DNA of 64,000 nucleotides, taken from assembly GCA_021030905.1 (NCBI GenBank), contig JAGFMI010000006.1, positions 1,922,001 through 1,986,000 on the forward strand. Direction: 5' to 3'. Below are positions 21,621 to 32,583 of this stretch, in pieces. The DNA comes from Pyrenula massariospora. Lineage: Eukaryota; Ascomycota; Eurotiomycetes; Pyrenulales; Pyrenulaceae. The translations under genes were made by a program, and so were the position numbers. The notes below the pieces were generated by a model. The model saw only the letters and a program-made list of their open reading frames with translations, searched no databases and was not told the DNA's origin. Within the stretch, counting starts at the first letter, position 1. Every line of letters starts with the position of its first letter.

Positions 21621-23577
21621 ATGGCTGGTCCTGGAGGTGGTCCCCCAAGGAAAAGCCATACGAAATCGAGAAAAGGCTGCAAGACCTGTAAGAAGAGGCA
21701 CATCCGCTGCGATGAAAATTTCCCACAATGGTGAGTCCTCTTTCAGTTTGAGAGAGTCATGATGATACTGACAGAAAACGCAGTCGGAATTGCACGAAAC
21801 ACCACTGCAGGTGCGACTATATGGATCTCCCTTCCGCTTTGGAAGACCCTCCAAAAAGTCCTCGAGTTCCGGATTTGCTCATGACGCCGGAGATCGAACG
21901 TGAAATTGACTCCTGGCGAATGACGGGGAACCCTCCATTCCCAGAACTCCAAATCACCTCAAGGGCTTACTGGCACCAATTTTCCGCAATTGATCTGCGC
22001 CTCATTCACCATATCGCGGGTTTAGCAATTGACCTTCACCAGCGCGGCTACAGCGGTTGCACCGTCTGGGCCCAACGGATGCCTGCGTACGTGTGCGATC
22101 CATACATCAAATATTTCAAACTAATCATGCTCAGATTCCTTACGATTGGCCTTACCAGTGATTTCGTTATGAGTGCTATCCTGGCTTTGTCAGCGTCTCA
22201 TTTGGCATGGTTATCTGAGAATTCCGAAACCGACCACCTTGCCTACCATCATCGAGGCGTGGCTATCAAAGGCTTGCATGAGGCAATCGGCTCCTTCTCC
22301 CGCGAAAATTCCGAGGCCATTCTCGCGGCCTCGATGATTTTGTCATGGCAAGCTACAGATTGGTGGGTTGGATTTTCCAAGTTTGTTTTCACCATCTCTG
22401 ACCGCGTTATCTAGGAGGGACTGGGCTTCTCTGCAACAAGGCGTATCGACGGTAAGTTGAGTGCGATCTTTGAGACGAGTTTCCTGACCTTCGCTAGGTG
22501 CTGAACGCAATGCAGTCATTGGCGCACGAATCAGAGCTAGCAACTCATCTAAACGGTCAAAGGGCTGCTTGGAAAGCAAGAACATCTCGCTCGAATCTAG
22601 GCCAGGAAGATCTTGCCCGCCTCGAAGGTGCCAGTTACACGCTGCAAGAGCTTCGACATCGTTTCTCGTACAGCCAGGAGCTGTCAGCACGCATCGGTCA
22701 GCTACTGGAGTTTACGGTAACGCTACGAAAAGAATATCCTTTGCAGGTGCCAGAGGAGGCGTTTGAGAGGCTTCAGCCGCTCAGATCATGGTTATTCTGG
22801 CTCCCTCCAATGATGTTCCGGGCCGGTCAATCCGACCTAGGCGCAATGGCAGTGCTTTCCCACTTCTTCGCAGTCGCTCTCACCATCGAGCCCTTGTTTC
22901 CTGAGATAGGGGCTGCATTCATTGGTACCATGTCCATTGATCCTATGGAAGACATGCAAAACCTTCTTATTGCGAGGAGAATCGAACGTCCGCACGACAC
23001 CAACATCCAGGCAGCCTTGAGCCTTATGGACTTCCCTTCTCAGGCGCTCTCGGACTACAAGCAGCGGCAAGATGTCATGGTGCAGAATGCTGAGACCATT
23101 TACCGCTCAGCTCCGCATAGCCCCTACGGTATTCAGGACCTGCAGCTGGCGTATTCTGCAGATGCGGCCGTGGGCCGTCTTGGCGCCTATGAGGGCTCTC
23201 CGATCAGTTCATCGGCCACGCTGAACATTCCTGCAGTTCCCAGGTCGCCATACTTTGACCCAACAGCAAGCACAAGCGACTCCAAAAGACACAGCTCTCA
23301 CTCGCAATACATGGGACATCCGTCCCCACATTTGCAGTCGCCAGCTCTGTCAGGCTCGGCAGAGATCATGTTTCCATCCCATGACTATACCAGAGCCAAT
23401 TCGTACACGTCGCAGCCGCATTCACATCTACCGTTTGGTCCCGAGGGTGAGTTATCTCCACCGTCCTCACTAGCCGACAACGAGACACCGCTAAGTGGAG
23501 GAGGAATACATGGGGCATATCAACAGCCATTTGGTCACGGAGGGTGCGTGGTCCCTGCCGAGCTCCTGTGGACTTGA
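21621..23577 (+). CDS. Zn2Cys6 (C6) fungal transcription factor
   Basis: Exons 21621-21730, 21784-22362, 22415-22451 and 22498-23577 give 601 residues. The zinc cluster is at residues about 20-47 (CKTCKKRHIRC, then PQCRNCTKHHCRC), and the first intron interrupts the fourth Cys codon. Residues of the middle region (AYWHQFSAIDLRLIHHIAGLAIDLHQ, ASMILSWQATDW) follow the fungal_TF-like helical domain seen in Upc2/sterol-type C6 factors. The 37-nt third exon is supported by frame: it joins ATDW to RDWASLQQGVST and then VLNAMQS. The last 150 residues are a Ser/Pro-rich tail, a plausible activation region. The target genes are unknown. The gene-poor 4.1 kb upstream could be an extended regulatory region. 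Confidence 0.92.
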
Positions 23578-25324
23578 CGAGGCTGAGACTTGGTGCTACT
23601 GCAGGGAACCGACGTTCTTGATACAACCGCCACCTCCACCGAAATACGCTTCCCACCGCGGCAAGGGGAAGGGTAGGGAATGACTGACTAAATTCATCAT
23701 ATTCTAGACCAGGATTAAAGTTTTTAAGTGTTTTTTTGCATGAAAGAGGCGTTCTTGGTGGGATGACATGGGAAAAGCTTGAAGGCAATTTTTCATTTCT
23801 CCTTTTGTCCATTAGTGTGTTAGCGGTGCTTCATGATTTTTGGGCCTGGATAGAGAAAAAAGGATAGGGTCTGGTTGGCAGGTCCAGCATCACATGGGTT
23901 CAGGGGGCTTGTTTCAGGTGGCCACGTGGAATTTCTTTTACGAGCGCACGAATCTCCTATGACATGCTATTCTGCACTGCCCACCTTCCATTTTTGGTGT
24001 TTTGGTCTGAACATGCCACTGTCCTTGAGATACCCCACATAGGTTCTAGCATCGGTCGCATGCTTTGCATAATTCAGAAATTTGGCTAGCAGTGAGCGAG
24101 ACTGGCTGAGGTGAACGACGCACTCTTAGTCATGGCATATGCACAACCGTACAATCTGACCGACTGCAGAACTCCGCGGATCCCGGGCCTCGGCGCCGGT
24201 AACGTATTTTTTCTCTTTTGGCAGCGCGGTCAGGCTTCGCCGTTCCTGCAGATTACATCACGCCAATATGGTGATATCTGAAATTTGCCGTCCAGAAGGT
24301 GTATTCTCGGCCGTACTTTTGGTCGCGGTCAGTAATCATCATGATGTGTCAGCATAAAAGGGGAGCTTTAGCTTGTTCTCGGAGCGGCGACCGTAGCCAA
24401 AAAGTTGATTTGAGCGCCGCTTGCTTCTCAAGCTGTACGAAATGCATTTTGTTGTTTGGGAGACATGGCGGTTCGACTTGTCCTCGACAGGTACTCTCCA
24501 ACGGCTATATGCACAGACGTTTGCGAAGGATTCGCGGCCTCCGCAACGAGGCTGGCTGAACGACCATGCGGTCAATAGTTTCAGGGGGCTCAGCGGATAA
24601 GGCTGGATTCCAAGCAAGGTTCAGGGCCGGTGGAGAGATCGAAACCGGAGAAGAAATACCCGATGCTTGTCTGAAGGATTCGGCAACAGGAGCCGATCTC
24701 AATACCGCTTTTGGGATGGTTGGCTTTGCGGAAGCTGTAGGATGGAGATTTCTTGGAAGGTAGTCGAGTGCTCTATAATTGGAAATCTGTCCTCCGTAGC
24801 GGGCGGGGCCTGAGAAGTCACGGTGTGTACTGCAACATTCACGCTTTCTGTGGCTTGTTTAATGTGGGCGGAGGCCGCATGCGGTCACGGAGGGGGTTTC
24901 ATGGGCGTTCGGAACGTTGCAGGTGCTGTAATATCAGATCCTGTGGCGCGTCGCATCAGGCTGCAGCAAAAGGCGTGGACATGCACGATGATGATGCACC
25001 CAGAGAGTCGGAAAGTGGCGCCCCCCGATGCGAGGATGCGAGGCGGTCAGGATCCAGCCTCGTCCACCCGGCGAGGCGCAAGGCTGAAGGAACGATGCCA
25101 TCACCATCCCCGTCCCCGTCCCCATCCCCATCCCCATCGCCGTTGTTGGGAAACATTTGTCAGAGAAAGAAACGGGGGACCCCATGGCGGAACTGCCCGG
25201 CTTCAATTGACCTCCACCGAGATCCAAAATTGGTACCTTTTGCCCGTTTCAGCTCGCGAATATTAGATTTTTCAGCTTCCACTACCACTTTTGCCTTCAC
25301 CGCTCCACAGGCTCACAGCACGAA
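23578..25324. other. Intergenic, about 1.7 kb
   Basis: No gene recognised. It contains a CCCCRT hexamer repeat near the UCH gene. The rest looks like the TF 3' UTR and the UCH promoter. Confidence 0.5.
25105..25140. repeat. CCCCAT/CCCCGT hexanucleotide repeat
   Basis: About six copies of a six-base unit on the plus strand, 185 bp upstream of the UCH start codon. Confidence 0.85.
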
Positions 25325-26486
25325 ATGGCGGATGATGCTGGGGGATGGAGCACGATCGAGTCGGACGAGGTGTGTGCCATCACGTTCGGCTACGCCGCGT
25401 ACTCTCTAGCTTCAGAGTGTGCCTAATGTTCAAGGCGTGCAGGGAGTCTTCACATCCCTCATCGAAACCCTAGGAGTCAAAGACGTCCAGTTCGAAGAAC
25501 TCATCTCGCTCGACCCTGACACCGTTCGATCGCTGAGGTAAAGTCTGTTTCCCCTCTACATCATACGCTTAGGCCTCCAATCCCCCACACTTTTCTGTTC
25601 AGTCACTTCTCCAACACCGCCCACCTAACACCACGATCCTACCAGTCCCGTCTACGGCCTAATATTCCTCTTCAAATACATTGGCGCCTCCTCCCAGTCG
25701 GCCACCACCCCGGCTGACGGCACCTACGATGCAGACGCCATCTCCATCGACTCGCCACTCTTCTTCGCACGCCAAACCATTCAGAATGCCTGCGGCACCC
25801 AAGCTCTCCTCTCCGTCCTCTTCAACGCTTCAGACCCATCCTCAAATCACTCACCGATCGACCTTGGCCCAACATTGACAGAGTTCAAATCCTTCACGAC
25901 CGGCTTTCCTTCAGATCTGTTAGGCGAAGCACTCAGCAACTCTGCTCCAATCCGCACAGCGCATAATAGCTTTGCAAAGTCGTCACCGTTTGTCGATGAG
26001 ACACAACGCGAAGCGACGGGTACTGAAGACTTGTTCCATTTCATTGGGTATGTTCCACATCATGGGACATTGTATGAGCTAGATGGCTTGCAACCGCACC
26101 CTATCTCTCACGGCCCATGTACGTCGGAAGAATTTCCAGAAAAGATCATTCCCGTTCTTCAGCGGCGCATTGAGCGCTATCCTGCAGGGGAAATTCGGTT
26201 TAATCTGATGGCCGTTTGCCGGGACTTAAGACTTCGGGCCCAAGAAGTGGGCGACACAGAGGGTCTGGAGAGGGAGGCAAAGAAGAGGCGGGACTGGGAA
26301 TGGGAAAACGGGCTCCGAAGGCACAATTTTGTGGGTTTTATCGGAGAGATTCTCAAAGGAACTGTTCGGGATAAGATGAACGGCGGAGAGGACGAGTATA
26401 AAAGGTGGGTCGATGGAGCGGTCGAGGCAACAAAGGCTAGGAATGAGGCACGGAAGAGGCGAGGCGATGAGGAGGTTGTTGCTTGA
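25325..26486 (+). CDS. uch2: Ubiquitin C-terminal hydrolase, UCH37/UCHL5 type (peptidase C12)
   Basis: Exons 25325-25369, 25443-25537 and 25646-26486 give 326 residues. All catalytic residues are present: oxyanion Gln90 and nucleophile Cys96 in RQTIQNACGTQ, His178 in LFHFIGYVP and Asp193 in YELDGL, with the His-Asp spacing of 15 seen in human UCHL5. The line VKDVQFEELISLDP, the VYGLIFLFKY strand and the GEIRFNLMAVCRD helix also match UCHL5, so this is the proteasome/INO80-associated branch rather than short Yuh1/UCHL1 types. The C-terminal 70 residues are charged and helical (KRRDWEWENGLRRHNF), corresponding to the ULD tail that binds Rpn13. Exon 1 encodes only MADDAGGWSTIESDE. Confidence 0.96.
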
Positions 26487-27406
26487 TGAAACGGTATCTC
26501 CTGCGTCGAGCCGTAACAAGCTCGCGTAACCATCAACGGAGAAGGGTTCAACCGATATCTAGGTGAAGGCCATCAATACGACCGAGCCAACTCTACTTTG
26601 GCGGAAGCACTTGAAAGGCAAGCAGCTCGCTCGATGCACTGCCGGACGAATGCTGGCGACTGGGTTCTCTTCGATAACCTCGCAAGCCCCCAACCTACTC
26701 ACCGCCAATTCATACTATCCGCTTCATAGTACCTTGTCCTCGTCCTTCCCGTGTATCTCTCGGGATCCTCCGACCTCTGTCCTCCCTTCCTGCCTCATCA
26801 TAGTCCCTTCATACTACAGTACAGTACTTCCCAGCTCGAAGAACCAATCAGCCCTCCAGACAGGCGATGGGATTCAGTGCGGGAAAGGCACTGCAACGTC
26901 GCCTACGGCATATTATGCAATTTCGTCCCGCCCCCTTGCAGAACCCCGAATTTACAAAACTTGATTTGATTTTCTTTGACAAACCCGTCCGTAATACCAC
27001 ACCGGACGACCTCACTCAATCCAACCTCCCTCAATACTTCGCCCTCGCCCCAAATTATCTCATGAAACACTCACTTACACTACCACCAGGGGCAGATCCA
27101 TCTCCGGACCCCAGCCCGCGATATACGTATAGATGTACATACGTACAAATCCAACCCACTTACCAATCCCGACTTAGCGTTCCTCCCAGACACAAAACAA
27201 GAAAACAAGATTTAAACTCCGAAGAAGAAAAATAAAGGTAAACATTGGGTTGGGATTGCTGACCCGACCCAACTCGCCGCAGGATCATTTGAATATCATT
27301 TTCCGCAATCTGCACGGCTCCTTTCTCATCCTACCATCTTCTACCCTTTCCTTCCCTTTCCTTTCCAGTCCAGATTGCGTCTATCGGATACTACTGGGTA
27401 CGGTAC

Positions 27407-27424
27407 GATAGGATAGGATAGGAC
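27407..27424. repeat. GATAG pentanucleotide repeat
   Basis: Three to four units. The reverse complement (CTATC) is the unit of the repeat at 9027-9056. Confidence 0.75.
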
Positions 27425-28355
27425 AGGTTGAGATGTGCAAATCGCTCCCCGTGTCTAATCACCCATCCTCTATGACCCTGACCAACTGGCTACGCGCTTC
27501 TATAGGCTGTGCGTAGTAGTTCCTATTCTCCCGTGGCTGAGCTGATCTGAGTGAGTGTCGCCCCTGTATGTACATACGTACAGTCCATAGCTGCGTACGA
27601 TAGGTAGGTAAATAGACCGATTGGTTCGGGTGCCCAAGCAATAGAGTATACCAACGACGGCCGTGGAGCAAGCAAGCAAGCGAGCGAGGCGTCAAGAGCG
27701 CTGGGTTGTGTTGTGTCGTGTACTATGGCCCTGTTTGGGTCGGTAGGCGGAGGTTGGGGTGTGGTATATCATATCATATCAAATCATGTTGCATCAGGTT
27801 AGTTCAGGGAGTCCGGATACCCTACTTAAAGTCTTCTGTGTTGGGAAAATTTGATTTTGATTTGATTGTTCTTGGGAGAATAGAATGGCCAAGTCAGTCG
27901 ATCATTTAGTCGATCAGGAAGGGAGGGAGGGAGGATCATCTAGACCCGAGCGTGCTGGCTATCTAGATGGTCATCTTCGGAAAGCCACAGATACTAGATA
28001 GTTCAAGTTAAGGGCTTACTATACGCTACGATCTCTATTTGGCTGATATTTGGGAAATGTGTGTGGTGGGTCTTGTAATTCTACGTGATTTAAAGATCTT
28101 CCGTCTACGATCGATCTCGCGTCGCTCACTTCCTCCTACTCGATAATGAGAGCATAGGTAGGTAAGTTAGATACCTACACTGATATCAGGCATTTTCTCT
28201 TTTGAGAAAGCTAGTTCTGAAAATTAGACTTCAATTTCCTCACATGGGACTATAATTTTCATTCTTTGCATATTGCGTTTCCTCAAGCGAGAAAAACAAA
28301 TTTCCGCAAGCCGCCAGACAAGTGACACAAATGCTATCTACCTAATTAGCTAATT

Positions 28356-28382
28356 CTACCTACCTACCTACCTAACTACCTA
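28356..28382. repeat. CTAC tetranucleotide repeat
   Basis: Six imperfect units of CTAC. A TAGG-rich counterpart lies about 200 bp upstream (near 28155-28165), giving potential for pairing. Confidence 0.8.
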
Positions 28383-28793
28383 GTATTCTGCAAGTTTTGG
28401 CGCTGAACAAAATCGACAAAAAAACGCCCGCCCGCCATGCACGCGTTACGTAGGTGAGTGAGTTATATGCATGGTTCAAAGCACGACAAAGAAAAAAAAA
28501 GAAAACGCTTGATCATGCAGAAAGTTCCCCACGTTTCCCATCCCGTCCCGTCCCGTATCGTGCCGTTCCTATGATCATCTTTCCACTCATCGCTCGTCAA
28601 GTTCAGCTATCCGTTCATTTTTTGTCCCACTGCTTCATGCAGGGACATTGCGCTTTCCCGGCCAGCCGAGCATGAGTGAGACTGGTCTTGAAGCTGTTTC
28701 ACATCTGGCAACCCTATATCCCAAGTCAATGGCAAGCGAGGTGATTTCCGAAAGTCGGACCCAAGTTTGTACGGCCTCCTCCGCGGAAAATGA

Positions 28794-31752
28794 TTAAATG
28801 GGATATGTAGCGCGAATCTTCTGCATGAGGGCCGGGCTGAGGGTAGCGGTAAAGGCGTTGAAGTCAGGTATCAGCTCCTGATAACCCGATATCACCTGAT
28901 CAAGATCCATTAGCCGTCACAATTACTTGTTTTCAAAACATTTAATAATACACACCTGCCCGAAGCTGGCCCTCAACTCCGCGAACGCCGGCCCCGCTAG
29001 TTCCTTCTTCGGGAAACTCCCAATCGCGCTAAAGTAATCCCCTAGACAGCTTTCCATCGCTCGTGGGTTCCTCTCAATCACTCTATTGAATCCGATGAAA
29101 GCGCTCGCCTTCTCTTGAGAATGGTACACTTTAGTCATAGTGCCCAAGAACGAGTCAGCAAAGTCGGATAGATGCGGCGCGAGATGTTCGGAGCAATTGA
29201 TGCCGAGACGCCCAAGAGACATGGCGGCGCATTCTTCGACCGTTTCCGGGACGCCTTCAGTTTTGACCATGGTCGCGAGACCCTCGTAGAGCGATTCGAT
29301 AAAGGGCGAAAGTTCGCCGGCGGAGGCTTTTTCGCCAAGCTCACCACAGGCCCAGCAGGCGTTGTTGATGACGTCAAATCCGCTGTCTGAGTCTTCGTCC
29401 TTGACCATATCAAGGTCTATTTGCTTGATCATTATCGGGAGGAGGCGCGGGAGGTAAGGTTGCATCGATGGGTAGACGTGGATTGCGCAGTCGCCCAGAA
29501 GGGCGTAGGCGGATTGTCGGACACCAAAGTCAGAGTCCTCTTGGCAGAAGGCGAGGAGTTCGTAGAAGGAGGGTTGGGATGAGGCGATGAGTTCTTGACT
29601 TTTGTGGGGATCGATGGCCTGAATAATAGCGCTGAGAAGGTCGAGACTCGTAGAGAGGAAGTCTTTGTCTGGTTGGTCCAAGGCAGGATTGTTCACTGCA
29701 GCCATGTAAGCATTGAGGTTGTCGAATATTATTCCAATACATCGTGCGAACATGGTCGGCGCAAATCTAGAAAAATTATCGCCGTACGCAGCCGCCACAA
29801 AGCCCAAGCACTCAAGTAACGTGATCATCTCTCGTGACTGGTCGCTGATCCTGTTCCATCGAGCAATAAGAGCCGGCATCAGTAGATCTTGAAGATTCGG
29901 TCGTGTCAGCTCAGATGCTACAGCCTGAGCTAGCATTTGCACGCAATCGTAGAGAATGTACATATTGCGGTCTTTGTAGCGTGCAAAACACTCGCCAAAT
30001 TGCTTCAATATAGGCTCAAGGTATGGTGATAGCGCCATGCCAGCCTTCTCTTCCAAGCTCGCAAATGCAGAAGCAGCAGCTTCTTGTACTCGCTTCGTAT
30101 TATCAAGCATCCGCCTTAAAAGACCATCCATCATTGGCTCAAAGAATTGGGTTTTGTCCGCCGGTTTGTCCAAGGAAGATGCCCATTCTGAGTAGCGGCC
30201 TAAGCACCAGCATGTAATCTGGCGAACGATGGCTTCCTCGTCATCAAGCCGTGAGATCAAAAAGGGAACCAATTCAGGGAGATGTGGCGACACCACGTCC
30301 ATGCACCCCTCAGCCACGGCTCCCAAGGCCAGAACTGCGGCTTCTCTTTTCGGCCATTCGCTGTGAGTTAGATTCTGCTTCAGATATGGCAATATTATCT
30401 CGAAGACAGGCTGATGGTATATGGTCGCAAAAATGTCCAATGCAGCAGCTGAGCACTTTCGTAACGACCATGAATCCTCAGGGTCGCCATCCTCTTCATC
30501 TTCATCACTTTCTTCGATCTCACCATCACTTAAGTCGTCATTTGCAGTTACCATTCCATTGACAGAATGACCGTTAGCATCATTAGCTGCTATGCCAGAG
30601 CTTGGTACAGCCCCTCGCGCTGCCTTCGCTTTTGCGAATTGAGGCTTAATGTCCTCGGCCCTGTCCTCTTTTTCCGCATCATCGTGCTGCCCGCCTAATC
30701 GCTCGATGTCTTCTTCGCTATAAACCATACCCTCGAGAAGAACGGGTATGATTCTTGAAAGGTATGGTCCTAAGCTTTGCTTGAGCTGATTTTGCTCGCC
30801 AATACTTAGCCAGAACTCGGTAGCATCAAGCTGAAGTTCCGGGTCTTCTAAGCATTGCTGTTGTACGAGTATATAATCCACAAGGCCGGGGAGATGTGGT
30901 TGGATGGTGTCGGGTCTGGTGTCAACTAATTGCACCAATGTCTGGCAGATTATGGATCGTAGAATAGGGCTGCGTTCATTGGCTAGTTGGAAGAGTGTTG
31001 TGAGATAAGTTTCAATGTTAGACATCAAAATTTCTGGTCGTTGCGCAAGAAACGACTTTAAAGTTTTCAACGCAAACACTTGTATCCGAACCTGGGGATT
31101 TGTTGAAAACTGCAGTAGTCGAGGCACAATCATGTTGATGGGTCTTGAGCCCTGGTAGTCTCTGTCAAGCAATTTCTTGTTGTCCTCGCACACTTTATTC
31201 AAAGCAGACATGGCGCCCTCCTGGGTAGCTGTAGGAATCCGGCCGCTATCATTTCCAACAAGCGCAAGAAGCTCGGGTATGATCTCCGGCCATTGAAGGA
31301 GTCCACCCTGCTGCACAATCTCTGTCATGATAGTGCCGGTAAAGCCTTGAATCTGCGGGTTCGGGTCTTGTAATGTGACAATGACAGCCGACTTTATAGA
31401 CGCTAATCTTTCCCGAGGTATTGATTTGTATGACCCTTTGATGACATTTTTCAAATTGACAGCAGCAGAGAACCGCACTGTGGAAAAAGATGTGTCGTTG
31501 AAGTCAAGCTCTGCTGGTGGTCGCGTCGTTGAGTAGAGGTATGTGAGGTACAACAAGTAGTCTGGAGACGAGCTAGCTTGGGCCAGCATCTAGAACCGCA
31601 ATCTTGTCAGCGATACGCGCAGAGAGCTCAATCGCCAGCTTTTGACCAACCTGCTCTGCTTCTCTTTGCTTGTTTCTGTCATAGCCACTTAGAGAATCTC
31701 TAAGATATCCAGCAAGCTGCTTCAACCCCGCCGGATCCGGCCGCCACTCCAT
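28794..31752 (-). CDS. KAP104: Importin beta-2 / transportin (KAP104 homologue)
   Basis: Exons 31651-31752, 28956-31589 and 28794-28895 give 945 residues. The start is the ATG giving MEWRPDPAGLKQLAGYLRDSLSG; the intron joins REAEQ to MLAQASSSPDY. The last exon is 34 codons including the stop (VISGYQELIPDF to ATYPI) and replaces a read-through ending that would stop after SFGQ. HEAT repeats run throughout. Transportin-type landmarks are LNIMIP-like INMIVPRLLQF, an acidic loop (about residues 345-370, ESDEDEEDGDPEDSW) followed by LRKCSAAALDIFA, and KRVQEAAASAFASLEE. It carries PY-NLS cargo such as hnRNP-type mRNA-binding proteins into the nucleus, and the acidic loop releases cargo on RanGTP binding. 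The first intron uses a weaker GTTGGT donor. Confidence 0.95.
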
Positions 31753-32583
31753 GCTGGGCACTGATCCAGGCGAGCCTGGTCGGGAAACCTGGAAGAGACC
31801 AGTACGGTATTAACAAGATTGGCTGGATCGCGATGGTCGCTTGATAGTGATGGTCTCAGATATCTATCTTAGAATTAGGATCGCCGGAAGGGAAGAGCGA
31901 AAGGCCAGATTGTAGGTATGTGTAAATATCGACTTGAAAAGAATATAGAGTAATACGTTGGCCGCAGGCAATACGCGAAAAACTCGAGGGCGGTGGCAAG
32001 GCTGATTGAATGCCTGGGTCAGCTTCTCAGGCGAAAGTCGAGGTGAGAGGGAGGCGCTTTCAGCTGTAGGACAAGGAGCTCAATAGAAGAGTGGGTGTCC
32101 AGGTTGGGATTTCTTAGGGCAACCATTGCCTCATATCACAATTTTGAGCAAGCCAGTGCCGAGAGAATCAGAAACGTAAAGAGCATGGACGCGAGGGAGT
32201 CAAGTACCAGATGCTGGTACATAGAGACCAGGCTGTACGGAGGCGTTGGGCCAAAATTTCTTGTCGTGCAGTCGCAAAGAGCGGTGGGTGGGGCCTCTCC
32301 TCCACTGCTCCACTGCCGAGCCCGAACCCTGCGTCTTCGTGGACGCCTTCAAGCCCTTTTACTTCTTTTCACTTGCTGCTTGCAATGGTCTCAGGGGCGT
32401 TTATGCTTTTCATTACACGGTCTTATTTTTACGCTGCATTTGGTCACAACTTCTGCACATTGGCGGTCACCGGCCGCCATGTCCCGAGAATTCCCATTGC
32501 TGCTAAATGCGTCAACCTCTCCGTACGTTGCGGGAATGAAAATGGATAAGATGGCTCTGCCATGTCAGCAAGTGGCTATGTGT
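31753..32583. other. Intergenic, KAP104 promoter and SAC phosphatase 3' flank
   Basis: No gene supported. The open frames here lack family resemblance and mostly overlap the neighbouring gene end. Confidence 0.5.

Larger units (their letters stand above)
26487..28793. other. Gene-poor stretch of 2.3 kb rich in simple repeats
   Basis: No gene recognised. It contains GATAG pentamers (27407-27424), an ATCAT/ATATC tract near 27765-27790, AAGC/GAGC tetramers (27667-27688) and CTAC tetramers (28356-28382), separated by AT-rich sequence. UCH and KAP104 converge on it, so it is formed of two 3' flanks. Confidence 0.5.

Noticed and set aside
28920-28956. Read-through C-terminus of KAP104 (ending ENK after SFGQ)
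   Set aside because: A donor directly after SFGQ and an acceptor 60 nt on give the family C-terminus ending in ATYPI, so the read-through ending is intronic.
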